Part shown: positions 1 through 6,525 of the stretch, piece by piece
Layout: each line of letters begins with the position of its first letter
How positions within the stretch are numbered: position 1 is the first letter of the stretch
NCBI GenBank assembly: GCA_964528155.1
Contig: CAZGRL010000174.1
Coordinates: forward strand, 1-6,756
Reading direction: 5' to 3'
Origin: G001797105 sp964528155
GTDB lineage: Bacteria > Chloroflexota > Anaerolineae > Anaerolineales > E44-bin32
Length of the DNA: 6,756 nucleotides
The notes under the pieces: generated by a model
Told to the model about the DNA's origin: nothing
Databases searched by the model: none
What the model saw: the letters and a program-made list of their open reading frames with translations, nothing else
Translations under genes and position numbers: made by a program

Positions 1-47
1 GAAGGGCGCTGTGGGAAGACTCGCCTACCCCGCCCTTTCGCTCCCTG

Positions 48-68
48 GCCTGTCCTGGCCGGACAGGC
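48..68 (-). terminator. Hairpin downstream of the five-gene operon
   Basis: An 8-bp perfect stem (GCCTGTCC with GGACAGGC) around a 5-nt loop lies about 65 nt past the last stop codon. Another, longer-looped inverted repeat pairs AAGGGCG (2-8) with CGCCCTT (31-37). No U-run follows on the minus strand, so intrinsic termination is only a possibility. Nothing else recognisable lies in positions 1-132. Confidence 0.35.
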
Positions 69-132
69 AGGGTTCTTGGAGTTATTGCATGAGTAGCGGC
101 GAAGGCCCCACGCGCCGTCAGGCCTCTGCCTT

Positions 133-2112
133 TCACTCGCTGGATTGGCCCGCCTTATCCCGCCTTCGTGACCGGCTCTTGCTTGCTGTCGGGGCATCCT
201 CACTTACCCCATTGTTGCCGGCCTCGCGTTCCATTTCAGCGATGGCTTTGGCGACGGCCTCGATCGCCACGCGCTGTTTTCGGTAGAGATCGGCCTCGGA
301 CATCGCCAGCCGCAAGGCCACGTCGCGCACCTTTCGCCCCTCGAGGAACTTCATCTCCAGGATGTTGTAGAGCATCCATTCCGCCGTGAATCGCCGTTCG
401 CCTTCCGGCCGCGTTCGATCGATCCCTCGCTTGAGAATCGCCCTGAGCGCATTGACCGGATTCCCATCGTGATCCTGAATGGACTGCCGGACAACACGCA
501 GGCCAAGAAGCGGGCTTTGCAGTAGCCGCGGGCCTCCCCAGTAGTGTCCCAGCGCCTCGCGTACCAGGTTCGCCAGATCGGACTCGGTCCGCATGAAATC
601 CGCAGCGCTCTCGAGCACATCTACTCCTGCGAAGTACGAGGCCGCTCGCATGCGCTGGATCGCTTCGACCTGAGGAACAAGGCGATCGACGACACCAAAC
701 ACTTCTCGTTGAAGCCTGCGATCGGTCAGGGCAACCGCGGCCTTATCTGCCAGTCCGGCAAGTGATGTCGCTTCCTCACTCGAGAAGTCCGGCTCCGTAC
801 TGCGAGCCTGGAATCCAAGCAGGCCGATCATCTCGGACGTCTCGGGCGTGCGGAGTGGGATCAGCCAGTTCGATCCCCAGTTGAAGACCTTGCCAAGAAT
901 CGGGATGTCGTATTGCCCTTCACTCATCAGCAAAGGGGGGATGTCTTCCGTCTGTTCCGGCAGGTCGCCCGGTCCGACTGCAACTTCGAGGTCGATGCCG
1001 CCCGCCCCGACGACGGCGACGAAGGCGGTAGGCGTGCCGTGGATATCACACACGGCGTTCAGGATCGACTCAAGGAACTGCCGCAGATCTCCCGATGTCA
1101 GCAACCTCTCTTCCAACAAGTGCAGGCGCTCGACGTCGGCGCGATCTTCCCCGTAAAACAGCCAGCGTTCGATCGGCGGTCGGATCAGCGTGATCAGGAG
1201 TTGCAGGAGCAAGAGGGATGCGATCATGGCGAACGGCACGAGACGACTTTCCTCGAGTCCGATCAATTCGGCAAAACGGTTCACCAGAACCGTTACCGCC
1301 AGGACAGTCGACGCCACGACCGGTCCGCGCAGGATCCATTGGAAAAGCCGGCTCTTGACCACCCGATCCGGATAGCTGACGCCGAAGTAGGCCACGCTGT
1401 AGGCGATGAGCACCAATGAAATGGCAACGTAGACGTTGGTCAGGATCTGCATCATCCAGAAGAGGGACGGGAATGCCAGCATCGCCGGGCCGAAGAATGT
1501 CAGGAAGGGGAAGATGCTCAGCACCGGCCCGATAGCGCCGAGCATCAGGTAGAGCATTCTTCGACGGCTGGTCCGCGTCAGGCATCGCTGGTAGGCGCGG
1601 TAGAGATTGCGCCCCGAAATCGCCAGGCTTGCGGCCAAGAACACGGTGTACAGGTAGAAGAGGGGGCCGGGATGCAGGTAGGCGGCTGAGAATTGCCGCA
1701 CGACGCCATCGACGACGACGTCGCTCAATCCTGCCCCGAGAGCCAGAGCACCGCCGACGATGTAGCCGATGCGGATCGCCAGATCCCGCCTGCCCCTCGA
1801 CGGCCGACCGGTTGCCGCCAACAGCGCGTCAGTCAGATGAAGGTAGGCTGCCGGCATCAGTCCGATCGCCAACCACTGCAGCCGCAGCCAGACAGTGACC
1901 TCCGACAAATTGCGGGCGGTCCCGACGAGCACGTCGCCGAAGTGGCCCAGGACCACGCACGCCATGAGGAAGGCGAAGGCGCGGGCCACTCGTTCACGCA
2001 TGTTGAATGTCAACGAGTACAGCAAGAGCGAGAACGCCGTAATGGCGTTCCCGGCGTTAAGGATCTCATTCAGGACGAGCAACGCCGCCAGGACGGCCGG
2101 GGGCAAAAGCAT
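133..2112 (-). CDS. Multi-TM membrane sensor with GAF domain and C-terminal HTH-like region (no kinase)
   Basis: A 659-residue protein. Its N-terminal third is hydrophobic, with about nine predicted helices (roughly 15-35, 44-64, 72-98, 112-132, 149-167, 187-207, 220-245, 262-281, 290-311), similar to the N-terminal membrane sensor regions of some bacterial histidine kinases. A juxtamembrane motif RWLFYGEDRADVERLHLLEE and short helix lead into a GAF-like domain (about 340-465, ending SLAGLADKAAVALTDRRL). No H-box, N-box or G-box kinase motifs follow. Instead a helical C-terminal module (about 510-630) contains EWMLYNILEMKFLEG, then KVRDVALRLAMSEADLYRKQR, which resembles a helix-turn-helix and is followed by a helix and a Lys/Arg/Ser-rich tail. 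The start ATG lies 4 nt past the acetyltransferase stop, with GGAG 13 nt upstream, so reinitiation is likely. The protein may be a membrane-bound one-component regulator sensing a ligand through TM or GAF domains; signal and target are unknown. Confidence 0.8.
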   Translation of the reverse strand: MLLPPAVLAALLVLNEILNAGNAITAFSLLLYSLTFNMRERVARAFAFLMACVVLGHFGDVLVGTARNLSEVTVWLRLQWLAIGLMPAAYLHLTDALLAATGRPSRGRRDLAIRIGYIVGGALALGAGLSDVVVDGVVRQFSAAYLHPGPLFYLYTVFLAASLAISGRNLYRAYQRCLTRTSRRRMLYLMLGAIGPVLSIFPFLTFFGPAMLAFPSLFWMMQILTNVYVAISLVLIAYSVAYFGVSYPDRVVKSRLFQWILRGPVVASTVLAVTVLVNRFAELIGLEESRLVPFAMIASLLLLQLLITLIRPPIERWLFYGEDRADVERLHLLEERLLTSGDLRQFLESILNAVCDIHGTPTAFVAVVGAGGIDLEVAVGPGDLPEQTEDIPPLLMSEGQYDIPILGKVFNWGSNWLIPLRTPETSEMIGLLGFQARSTEPDFSSEEATSLAGLADKAAVALTDRRLQREVFGVVDRLVPQVEAIQRMRAASYFAGVDVLESAADFMRTESDLANLVREALGHYWGGPRLLQSPLLGLRVVRQSIQDHDGNPVNALRAILKRGIDRTRPEGERRFTAEWMLYNILEMKFLEGRKVRDVALRLAMSEADLYRKQRVAIEAVAKAIAEMEREAGNNGVSEDAPTASKSRSRRRDKAGQSSE

Positions 2113-2116
2113 GACG

Positions 2117-2662
2117 CTAACGGATCTCCAGGCTGAAGAAGATGGCGATGTCCTGGTCGAGATAGTGATGGTCGCTGTACCCGGAAAAGACGAATCCCAG
2201 CTTGCGGGCCAGGCAGATCGCAGGATAGTTCTTGATTTGCATCTCCAGAAAGAGCCGGCTCAAGCCTTGCTCTCGGCACCAACCTCTCACCTGATTGATC
2301 AGGTGGGTCGCGATCCCCTGGCGCCTGTGCGCACTCTCGACGACCAGATCGGAAATCCAGGCGGATTGAAGAGCCGGTGGCTGAGTAAGTGTGAGGTATG
2401 CAACCGGCCGGCCTTCTTGCTCCGCTACGAGGAACACTTGCTTGCGGGTCCACTCGTCGGCGAGCAGATCCGGATTGCGCGGATATTCGACGCGCATCGG
2501 GCGCGGAAGTCTGACCTCTCGAAAGGCGACCGCCACCTCTTCCGCATCCGTCGTATATCCCATCTGCCAGACGTGATCCGTGCTGTAGGAATGATCCATG
2601 TCGATCAGATCGGCGATATCGGTGGAGACGGCGCTCCGGATGGTCAGACTCTCACCTTCCAA
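2117..2662 (-). CDS. GNAT-family N-acetyltransferase
   Basis: A 181-residue cytoplasmic enzyme of the GNAT superfamily, which moves an acetyl group from acetyl-CoA to an amine. The core is clear. Strand 4 is AWISDLVVE (about 101-109). The acetyl-CoA pyrophosphate loop is RRQGIATHLI (about 113-122). A helix and strand 5 follow (GLSRLFLEM), then YPAICLARKLGFVFSGYSDHHY (about 146-167) and the closing strand DIAIFF. The layout most resembles the streptothricin/aminoglycoside-like acetyltransferases, but no substrate can be assigned. The TTG at 2662 is preferred because AGGAG (2674-2670) is spaced 7 nt before it; the in-frame TTG at 2677 would give 186 residues but lacks a good site. The gene ends 4 nt before the next start, so the two are probably co-translated. 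An acceptor related to the neighbouring membrane proteins is possible but unproven. Confidence 0.88.
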   Translation of the reverse strand: MEGESLTIRSAVSTDIADLIDMDHSYSTDHVWQMGYTTDAEEVAVAFREVRLPRPMRVEYPRNPDLLADEWTRKQVFLVAEQEGRPVAYLTLTQPPALQSAWISDLVVESAHRRQGIATHLINQVRGWCREQGLSRLFLEMQIKNYPAICLARKLGFVFSGYSDHHYLDQDIAIFFSLEIR

Positions 2663-2681
2663 TGTCACACTCCTCAACGTC

Positions 2682-2727
2682 CGCCGCGATTGGCGGCGAT
2701 AGATGCCACTCGATCTTCCGAGGCATC
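2682..2727 (-). other. Two hairpins between the Ig-like and acetyltransferase genes
   Basis: The intercistronic gap holds two inverted repeats. GATGCC (2702-2707) pairs with GGCATC (2722-2727) and takes in the stop codon of the upstream gene. CGCCGC (2682-2687) pairs with GCGGCG (2693-2698) around a 5-nt loop and lies just before the ribosome-binding site of the next gene. No U-tract follows, so they more likely tune mRNA stability or translation than end transcription completely. Confidence 0.4.
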
Positions 2728-3415
2728 ACGGGCTGGAGGCGGCGACTGTCACGCGTATGACGCACGGCAGTGGCGCGTTGCCGGCCGTGTCCGTGACGAT
2801 CAGTCTCAAAGCGTAGTCCCCGGGTATGAGCAGGCTCGTGTCCCAGGTTCCCAATTTGCCTTCGACGACAGGTGTCGTGCCGGCGGAGATCGTCCGCCAT
2901 GTCGAATCCGGCTGGGTGCTTCGGTACTCATACTTGTAGAAAGAGAAATTGGGAATGCTGGCCGTCCCCTGGATATCGACCGCATCCTGGAGGACCGCGC
3001 CCTCGATCGGTGATGTCATCGTGGCCGAAGTGTTCGCACAGCCGGCACTGTTGAGATCATCTGAGGACAAGGGCAGGGCCGTGGCCGGCTCACCGTTCTG
3101 TACGGCGAGGGTGACCTGGGGGGTAGCCAGGAGCGAGACTGTCGGCAAAGGCGTGGGGCGATCGGCCGCCGGCACCGCCGGTCCGGCGTACGTCGCCAGA
3201 ACAAACGTCGTCAGGATGACGGCCAGCGAGACCGTCATCAACGCCGCCGAGCGCCGGAGCTTCGCCATCGATCGCTCGCGTTCCAGCCCAAACAAAGAGG
3301 CGCGCAGCTCTGCGGCTGCGTCCAGGGTGGCCTTGAGGTAGATGATGGCGAAGAGCCCAAAGAGAATATAGATCCAGGCTTGTTGCTCCTCGATAAAGAG
3401 CAGTACGTCTTCCAT
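2726..3415 (-). CDS. Two-TM membrane protein with extracellular Ig-like domain (function unknown)
   Basis: A 229-residue protein. Two hydrophobic helices (about 11-28 and 56-78) flank a basic loop (RERSMAKLRR), which by the positive-inside rule lies in the cytoplasm, so the long C-terminal part would be outside. A Pro/Thr/Ser-rich linker (about 80-125) is followed by a beta-rich Ig-like module (about 133-226) with the pattern SPIEGAVL, GTASIPNFSFYKYEY, TWRTI, LGTWDTSLLIPGDYALRL and VTDTAGN. Cys126 and Cys218 sit near its two ends and could form a disulfide. Such modules are common in cell-surface proteins of Chloroflexota and usually serve as spacers or binding units. No catalytic motif is seen. 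The ATG follows the PNP stop with no gap (TGAATG) and has no clear ribosome-binding site, which implies coupled translation. The function is not recognised; a surface-anchoring or sensing partner of the downstream membrane protein is speculation. Confidence 0.8.
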   Translation of the reverse strand: MEDVLLFIEEQQAWIYILFGLFAIIYLKATLDAAAELRASLFGLERERSMAKLRRSAALMTVSLAVILTTFVLATYAGPAVPAADRPTPLPTVSLLATPQVTLAVQNGEPATALPLSSDDLNSAGCANTSATMTSPIEGAVLQDAVDIQGTASIPNFSFYKYEYRSTQPDSTWRTISAGTTPVVEGKLGTWDTSLLIPGDYALRLIVTDTAGNAPLPCVIRVTVAASSP

Positions 3416-4279
3416 TCAATCAGTAGGCGGAAGCCGGCCAAGGATCCCCTTGATCAGCGCCGTCAACTTTGGGACGATCACGCGTCCGGCGGCCAGGACC
3501 TCCTCATGTGTCGTGACGGTGTTCCCATCCAGGTTGGCTTTGTTGCTGATCCCGGAGATCCCCAATACGTTCATCCCCCCGTGACGGGCCACCGTCGCTT
3601 CCGGCACGGTCGACATCCCGACCGCGTCGGCGCCGATGGCCCGCAAGAAACGCAGATCGGCTGGGGTTTCGAATGAAGGGCCGGCCAGACAGACGTACAC
3701 GCCCTGCCGCAGACTCAACTTTTGGTCTGCGGCAACCTGGAGCGCCAGCTCCCGCAGAGATCGCGAATACGTCTGACTCATATCGGGGAAACGCGGGCCG
3801 AAGGTCTCCAGGTTCGGACCGCGCAACGGTGACTGGCCGGCCATCCCGAGCAGATTCAAATGGTCAGTGATCAGCATCAGATCGCCCGGCGAGAATTCCG
3901 GATTCACACCACCGGCGGCATTGGTCACGATCAACGTCTTCACGCCAAGGGATTGCATCACCCGGACCGGCAAGCCCAGGCGGGACATCGAGTAGCCTTC
4001 GTAGAAATGGGCCCGGCCTTGAAGCACGATGACCGGCTGGCCCTGCAACGTTCCGACGACGATCTCACCGGCATGTCCCTCGACGGTCGACACCGGCCAG
4101 CCGGGGACCGTCTCGACCGGAATGCGCACCGCGTCGTTGACCGACTCGGCCAATGGCCCTAGCCCTGATCCGAGGATCATCCCGACCCGCGGCCGCGTCG
4201 CGCTTCGGTCCTCGATCACTTGCTTTGCGGCCTCGATCTCCTCGATCCTCAGGAAACCGTCCTCGCGCGACCCGCTCAT
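3416..4279 (-). CDS. punA: Purine nucleoside phosphorylase (trimeric, inosine/guanosine type)
   Basis: A 287-residue cytosolic salvage enzyme that uses phosphate to split inosine, guanosine and their deoxy forms into free base and (deoxy)ribose 1-phosphate. Nearly all known trimeric-PNP landmarks are visible: GSGLG (37-41, phosphate-binding Ser38), GRAHFYEGY (88-96, with His91 and Tyr93), TNAAGG (119-124), AGPSFETPAD with the base-contacting Glu204, GADAVGMSTVPE with Met222, ISNKA with Asn246, and His258 in THEEV. Glu plus Asn at the base site indicates 6-oxopurine preference rather than adenosine. The ATG at 4279 is chosen because GGAG lies 5 nt upstream and it overlaps the recombinase stop by 1 nt; an in-frame extension to 4465 would only be the recombinase gene read in another frame. 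The stop TGA is directly followed by the next ATG. Adjacency of a Xer gene to a PNP gene recalls the xerD-deoB-punA order of Bacilli. Confidence 0.95.
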   Translation of the reverse strand: MSGSREDGFLRIEEIEAAKQVIEDRSATRPRVGMILGSGLGPLAESVNDAVRIPVETVPGWPVSTVEGHAGEIVVGTLQGQPVIVLQGRAHFYEGYSMSRLGLPVRVMQSLGVKTLIVTNAAGGVNPEFSPGDLMLITDHLNLLGMAGQSPLRGPNLETFGPRFPDMSQTYSRSLRELALQVAADQKLSLRQGVYVCLAGPSFETPADLRFLRAIGADAVGMSTVPEATVARHGGMNVLGISGISNKANLDGNTVTTHEEVLAAGRVIVPKLTALIKGILGRLPPTD

Positions 4280-5130
4280 CAAGGCTCCGCCTTCGCTTTC
4301 CCCACACGAAGCACATTGGGACTGCTCAGCCCGAGAAGTTCCTGCACCTCGCGCCGCGTCCGCCCCTGGTTGAGCATGTGGTGCGCCAGTGTGTGGCGGA
4401 GGGAATAGGGGGACACGTCTTCCCCCAGTCCGGTCTCGTGCGCCCAGCGCTTCACCACGAGCCACAACCCCTGCCTGCTTAACGATTGCCCGCGTTGGTT
4501 GAGGAACAGCGCTTTCTCATTTGTGTTCGAGCTGAGGTGAGGTCGCCCCTTCTCGACGTACCGGCGCAGCGTCTTCAAGCTGTCTCCCAACTTGAGAACG
4601 GGGCCATTCGATTCGGCACGACGGATCACGCCTTCGGACAAATCAACTTCATCGAGGCGGAGCCCGACCGCCTCAGCCGCCCGTAGTCCGGTGACATAAA
4701 GCAGCGCCAGGATCGCCGCATCTCGCAGCCCGTGAGGCGACTCGCGCTTCGCCGGGGCGGACAATAGCCGCTCGACTTCTTCCTTCGACAACACACGCGG
4801 GCGGCGTCTCGGCGCCGGAGGCGACTGAAGCTCGAGCATCAGCTCCGGCGAGATATCCTCGTCGTGAGTGCCGAGGTAATCCAGGAACGAGCGCACGGCC
4901 GCCATCTTTCGGGCGACGGTTGCCGGCCGATAACCGCGAGCATTCAGCCAATCGACGTAGCGGCGGATCTTTTGACGGTCCAGGGACGGGGGTGTGACGG
5001 GTTCCGCTTCACCCTCCGAGATCACCCGGTCCATCTGCTGCAGGTCGGTTCGGTAGGCCAGGATGGTGTTGTCGGCGCTTCCCCGCTGTTCTCGAAGGAA
5101 CGTCAGGAACCGGAGGATCGCCGTCTGCAT
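4279..5130 (-). CDS. Degenerate XerC/XerD-type tyrosine recombinase, probably catalytically inactive
   Basis: A 283-residue protein with the Xer two-domain layout: an N-terminal SAM-like core-binding domain (about 1-95, TILAYRTDL and TVARKMAAVRSFLDYL) and a C-terminal catalytic-type domain (about 112-283). Arg150 and Glu153 of the TGLRAAE motif and Arg245 of SLRHT are kept. The other active-site positions are changed. The His of HxxR is Tyr242 (SPYSLRH), the Gly-His after helix LL is Gly-Leu268, and the position of the nucleophilic Tyr, ten residues after Gly267, is Gly277. The beta-hairpin GKGxKxR segment with its catalytic Lys is replaced by ESNGPV. The protein also ends about 15 residues earlier than typical XerC/XerD. 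It can be expected to bind DNA but not to cleave it. The start ATG has a good AAGGGAG site, and it is the first gene of the operon, overlapping the PNP start by 1 nt (TGATG). An architectural or regulatory DNA-binding role is inference. Confidence 0.88.
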   Translation of the reverse strand: MQTAILRFLTFLREQRGSADNTILAYRTDLQQMDRVISEGEAEPVTPPSLDRQKIRRYVDWLNARGYRPATVARKMAAVRSFLDYLGTHDEDISPELMLELQSPPAPRRRPRVLSKEEVERLLSAPAKRESPHGLRDAAILALLYVTGLRAAEAVGLRLDEVDLSEGVIRRAESNGPVLKLGDSLKTLRRYVEKGRPHLSSNTNEKALFLNQRGQSLSRQGLWLVVKRWAHETGLGEDVSPYSLRHTLAHHMLNQGRTRREVQELLGLSSPNVLRVGKAKAEP

Positions 5131-5166
5131 ACGCTCTCCCTTCGTCGCATGTGACGATCCGGGGCG

Positions 5167-5175
5167 ATTATACCA
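5167..5175 (-). promoter_or_regulatory. Extended -10 promoter of the five-gene operon
   Basis: The minus strand carries TGG directly before a perfect TATAAT (5172-5167), forming a TGnTATAAT extended -10 element. A 17-bp spacer leads back to TGGTAA, a poor -35, which is acceptable for extended -10 promoters. Initiation is expected near 5160, giving a leader of about 30 nt with AAGGGAG (5142-5136) 5 nt before the ATG at 5130. It is the only strong promoter-like sequence I see before the gene cluster. Confidence 0.65.
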
Positions 5176-5223
5176 TCACCGCCTTCGACTTACCATAACA
5201 ACACAGAATGATGCGGCCGTGTA

Positions 5224-5267
5224 GGTCCGCAGGCGGACCCGGCTCGCATCGGGCTGGCTACAGCCCG
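5224..5267 (-). terminator. Tandem hairpins at the end of the aldo/keto reductase gene
   Basis: Two perfect 7-bp hairpins lie back to back. The first, with arms CGGGCTG and CAGCCCG around a 4-nt loop (5250-5267), includes the reductase TAG stop. The second has arms GGTCCGC and GCGGACC around 2 nt (5224-5239). Neither is followed by a clear U-tract on the minus strand, so a classical intrinsic terminator is not shown. They may still act as a transcript end, an mRNA 3' stabiliser, or be copies of a dispersed palindromic element. Confidence 0.4.
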
Positions 5268-6232
5268 GCGCTGGCTTCATCCAACCGCTGGATTTGAGCG
5301 GGCTCGAGCCGGACCTCGACCGCGCCGAGGTTGTCCGCAAGCTGCTCCACGGAGCGCGGCCCGATGATGGGACTGGTCACCGACGGTCGGGCCAACAGCC
5401 AGGCAAGGGCGACCTGCGACGGAGAACAATCGAGGACTTCGGCCAAGCTTCGAACCACGTCCAGGGTCGACCAGGCAATGGAGTTGCCCTCGAGATCGCG
5501 CACTCGCTGGCTGGAGCTGCCGCGTGACCCGGCCGGATGAGGCTGGCCGCGATGGTATTTCCCGGTCAGGAAGCCGCTCCCCAATGGGCTATAGGGAAGG
5601 ACCGCAATCGAATGCTCGAGGCAAAGGGCCTCAATGCCTACTTCGAATTCACTTCGATGTACCAGGTTGTAGTGGGGTTGGCTCGTGACGAAGGGTGCCA
5701 GCCCCTTGTCGGCAGACGTTGTCAGCGCATCGGCAGTCTGCTCAGCCGTGAAGTTGGAGCATCCGATGGCGCGAACCTTGCCGCTCTGGATCAGATCATC
5801 GAGCGCCCGCAGGGTCTCTTCGATCGGCGTCGCCAGATCCGGTGAATGCAGTTGATACAGATCGATGGTGTCGATACGCAAGCGCTGGAGCGAGCCTTCT
5901 ACCGCCCGCACGATATGTGAACGCGAGAGCCCGTCACCGTCCGGCCCTTCCCACATCCTGCCTCGAACCTTGGTGGCGATGACGACCTGATCGCGGCGCC
6001 CTTCCCCCTGGCTGAGCCACTTGCCGATGATGCTCTCCGACACGCCCCCAGGGTTCCCCGGGACCCACCTCGAGTACACATCTGCCGTGTCGATGAAGTT
6101 GATCCCCGCCTCATGGGCCGCGGTCAGCACGGCCAATGAAGGTTCTTCATCGGCTGTCCAGCCGAACTGCATGCTGCCCAGGCAAATCGGGGAAACCATG
6201 AAGTCCGTCGTTCCGAGTCTTCGAAGTTCCAT
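5258..6232 (-). CDS. Aldo/keto reductase
   Basis: Encodes a 324-residue cytoplasmic oxidoreductase of the aldo/keto reductase superfamily, which reduces aldehydes or ketones (or oxidises the alcohols) with NADPH on a TIM barrel. The catalytic tetrad is complete: Asp48 and Tyr53 in FIDTADVY, Lys88 in ATKVRG, His119 in YQLHSPD. The family signatures GCSNF (147-151) and IIGPRS (289-294, cofactor phosphate side) are present, and the length is typical. The ATG at 6232 is chosen because MELRRLGTT is the usual family N-terminus, an AAAGG site lies 7 nt upstream, and the reading frame farther upstream is low-complexity repeat sequence. The gene appears to stand alone: a candidate promoter precedes it, and hairpins plus a fresh promoter separate it from the next operon. 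The physiological substrate cannot be told from sequence; YhdN/general-stress-like or sugar-reductase roles are possible. Confidence 0.93.
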   Translation of the reverse strand: MELRRLGTTDFMVSPICLGSMQFGWTADEEPSLAVLTAAHEAGINFIDTADVYSRWVPGNPGGVSESIIGKWLSQGEGRRDQVVIATKVRGRMWEGPDGDGLSRSHIVRAVEGSLQRLRIDTIDLYQLHSPDLATPIEETLRALDDLIQSGKVRAIGCSNFTAEQTADALTTSADKGLAPFVTSQPHYNLVHRSEFEVGIEALCLEHSIAVLPYSPLGSGFLTGKYHRGQPHPAGSRGSSSQRVRDLEGNSIAWSTLDVVRSLAEVLDCSPSQVALAWLLARPSVTSPIIGPRSVEQLADNLGAVEVRLEPAQIQRLDEASAGL

Positions 6233-6260
6233 CGCTCGACCTTTCTCACGTACGGCCATC

Positions 6261-6291
6261 ATTGTAATAGAAGCCCGGCGAACGAGTCCAA
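6261..6291 (-). promoter_or_regulatory. Candidate promoter of the aldo/keto reductase gene
   Basis: On the minus strand a TACAAT hexamer (6266-6261) matches the -10 consensus at five of six positions. TTGGAC (6291-6286) lies 19 bp upstream as a weak -35. Transcription would begin near 6254, leaving a leader of about 20 nt with an AAAGG ribosome-binding site before the ATG at 6232. The placement is sensible, but the spacer is longer than ideal and the -35 is poor. Confidence 0.35.
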
Positions 6292-6384
6292 GATGACGCG
6301 ATTCTTTCCAAAATGATGAGACGGCAGGGAGCGGGGGACGAGCGTCCGCGCCGCCAACGAGGATGTCGTCGGGAGCATCTTGCG

Positions 6385-6521
6385 TCGGCGCGGAGGTCGC
6401 TCCTCCGCCTGCCTGCCCCTGCGCCGAGGACGGCGCCCTTGAAGAGCACAAGGACAGGCTGGGAGTGATTTCGACGGCATCTGATCGTCTTCACCACCCA
6501 TGGAAGCTTTAGGCAGAATGA
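6385..6521 (-). repeat. Intergenic repeat, copy 2 (hairpin-bearing)
   Basis: This second copy follows the first after only 4 nt. It has the same order of blocks: TCATTCTGCC (6521-6512), CTTCCATGGGTGGTGA (6506-6491), a longer diverged spacer, then the 51-bp block at 6385-6435. Hairpin GCGCCG-AGGA-CGGCGC (6421-6436) is identical to copy 1. The other hairpin (6390-6408) has 7-bp arms GCGGAGG and CCTCCGC around a TCGCT loop; in copy 1 the innermost pair becomes a wobble-compatible G/T, so the base changes keep the stem. This suggests the folded form matters, though two copies are weak evidence. Confidence 0.65.
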
Positions 6522-6525
6522 CACT

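Noticed and set aside
1895..3013. Long plus-strand open frame of 372 codons
   Set aside because: It lies antisense across three minus-strand genes with clear motifs, has no recognisable domain and is a shadow of high-GC coding sequence.
4279..4345. Frameshift explaining the missing catalytic Tyr in the recombinase
   Set aside because: Neither alternative frame restores a Tyr-containing Xer C-terminus, and two upstream catalytic positions (Tyr242, Leu268) are already changed in frame, so loss by substitution fits better.
4280..4465. N-terminal extension of the PNP gene to 4465
   Set aside because: The extra residues are Arg/Gly/Ala/Pro-rich and come from reading the recombinase gene in another frame; the ATG at 4279 has a proper ribosome-binding site and gives the usual family length.
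6233..6451. N-terminal extension of the aldo/keto reductase to 6451
   Set aside because: It is low-complexity translation of the intergenic repeat, overlaps the likely promoter, and the family normally starts at the MELRRLG segment.
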